Shown in pieces: positions 63,065 to 64,000 of a DNA stretch of 64,000 nucleotides. Numbering within the stretch: position 1 is the stretch's first letter; each line of letters begins with the position of its first letter. Source of the stretch: Rotaria sp. Silwood1 (lineage: Eukaryota; Rotifera; Eurotatoria; Philodinida; Philodinidae); contig CAJNOP010000017.1 in assembly GCA_905250075.1 (NCBI GenBank), positions 595,017-659,016 of the forward strand, read 5' to 3'. The notes under the pieces are model-generated. The model ran no database searches. It saw nothing but the letters and a program-made list of their open reading frames with translations, and had not been told where the DNA came from. The translations under genes were made by a program, and so were the position numbers.

Positions 63065-64000
63065 GAGTCATCTCTAACAAATCTACTCAATTAGCATAAA
63101 AATGCATAAATACTTCTGACCTGAAATGCCAATTTTCTAAGAGAACTTGAGTTCGGAATATTTTTCATGTTGTTTTGTCTCAAAAGTACTTTGAGATAAA
63201 AATAAGGACATCTCTTAAATCAGAACGAGAACTTGCATCGAATAATATGTCATTTGTTAATTTTTAAAATAAAGTTTTTGTTGACAGAAGTTTAGGGTAA
63301 GAGTCTGCTCATGCATTTAATATCGAAACTTTTGCGAGTTTCACTTGTTTCCTATCAGTTTTTCTATTGAGGACTGAAAATTAATATTTCTATGAAAGAA
63401 TAAACGTGTTTTTAATAGAAAAATAAAGCAGATCCACATGCCTTATACCGATTGCCAACTATAGATTGATCCATCCGCGAACAAACGGTCAATACTTAAA
63501 TCGATCCGTCGTTTTCATGAAATTCAACTACATTTTGGTGAATCTACAAGCTAGTCTTTCTAAGTGTACAAAGGTATTTCCTGATATTTGAAAATAGTTT
63601 TATAGCACTCGTTTGGGAAAGTTAAAAACAGACGTCGAAATGTTTTATTTTACCGTACTGCAGATCAGCACTACAGACGAAAATCTGATCATCAAACCAA
63701 TCATTTGACAATTGAAACATTATTCTTGAACATCAACAAGATGTTACACATTTATTTCTTTTGCTACCTACCTAAATGACAATAAAATAAAATCATCGAA
63801 CAATATCCTTGATTTATGAAAACGTTCTTTTTTTCTTGTTTCATGTATCATAATCCTTCGATTCACTTAATATCACTTCTATTTTTTAACAATTTTCACT
63901 AGACAAAATAGAATAGCTAAGTTGAAGAGAAAAAGAAAGAATGATTTTCATAATTCACGTCAAATATACATATGTTGATATATCAATCTCATTTTTTCCA
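63065..64000. other. Intergenic to window end, no gene seen
   Basis: A+T-rich with no exons, repeats or RNA genes recognised. Confidence 0.5.

Overview
The window is animal nuclear DNA, strongly A+T-rich, with compact genes made of short exons. Most introns are about 50-80 nt with GT...AG ends and T-rich acceptors; a few run from 0.7 to 3.8 kb. The gene families (TACC, TDRD3, FAM135, SUV4-20/KMT5, ALG-2, Fox, signal peptidase subunit 3) are those of a metazoan. The base composition, tiny introns and abundance of hairpin-forming elements would fit a small invertebrate such as a rotifer. That placement is an inference, not a sequence match.

Layout: (1) 1-1.3 kb, a non-autonomous integrase-type (Ginger-like) DNA transposon with long inverted repeats, then a 570-bp palindromic element. 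(2) 4.1-5.9 kb, minus-strand signal peptidase complex subunit 3, followed by a 950-bp nested palindrome. (3) 8.2-11.3 kb, minus-strand TACC coiled-coil protein. (4) 12.1-17.2 kb, minus-strand TDRD3-like OB-fold/Tudor protein. (5) 17.9-26.5 kb, plus-strand FAM135 lipase-like protein, head-to-head with TDRD3. (6) 26.8-27.2 kb, ribosomal protein eS27. (7) 28.7 kb, a possible small secreted protein. (8) 32.5-39.7 kb, a SUV4-20 type histone H4K20 methyltransferase. (9) 42.7-43.7 kb, minus strand, an unrecognised 116-residue single-span membrane protein. (10) 44.2-45.9 kb, an ALG-2/PDCD6 penta-EF-hand gene with a duplicated EF2-EF3 exon module. (11) 49.7-52.8 kb, an ABT1/Esf2 ribosome-biogenesis factor. 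(12) 56.2-57.7 kb, a FoxC-like forkhead factor. (13) 57.7-64 kb, gene-poor sequence with two more inverted-repeat elements.

Exon models were built by reading splice sites directly and checking that phase is kept across every junction and that the product matches remembered family sequences. They are predictions without transcript support. The genes do not form a pathway; they are unlinked housekeeping and regulatory genes. The two most notable features are the ALG-2 exon duplication, where one exon and a two-exon pair have exactly the same length (159 nt) and the same phase, and the density of foldback elements (about ten in 64 kb), several nested in one another or sharing ends.
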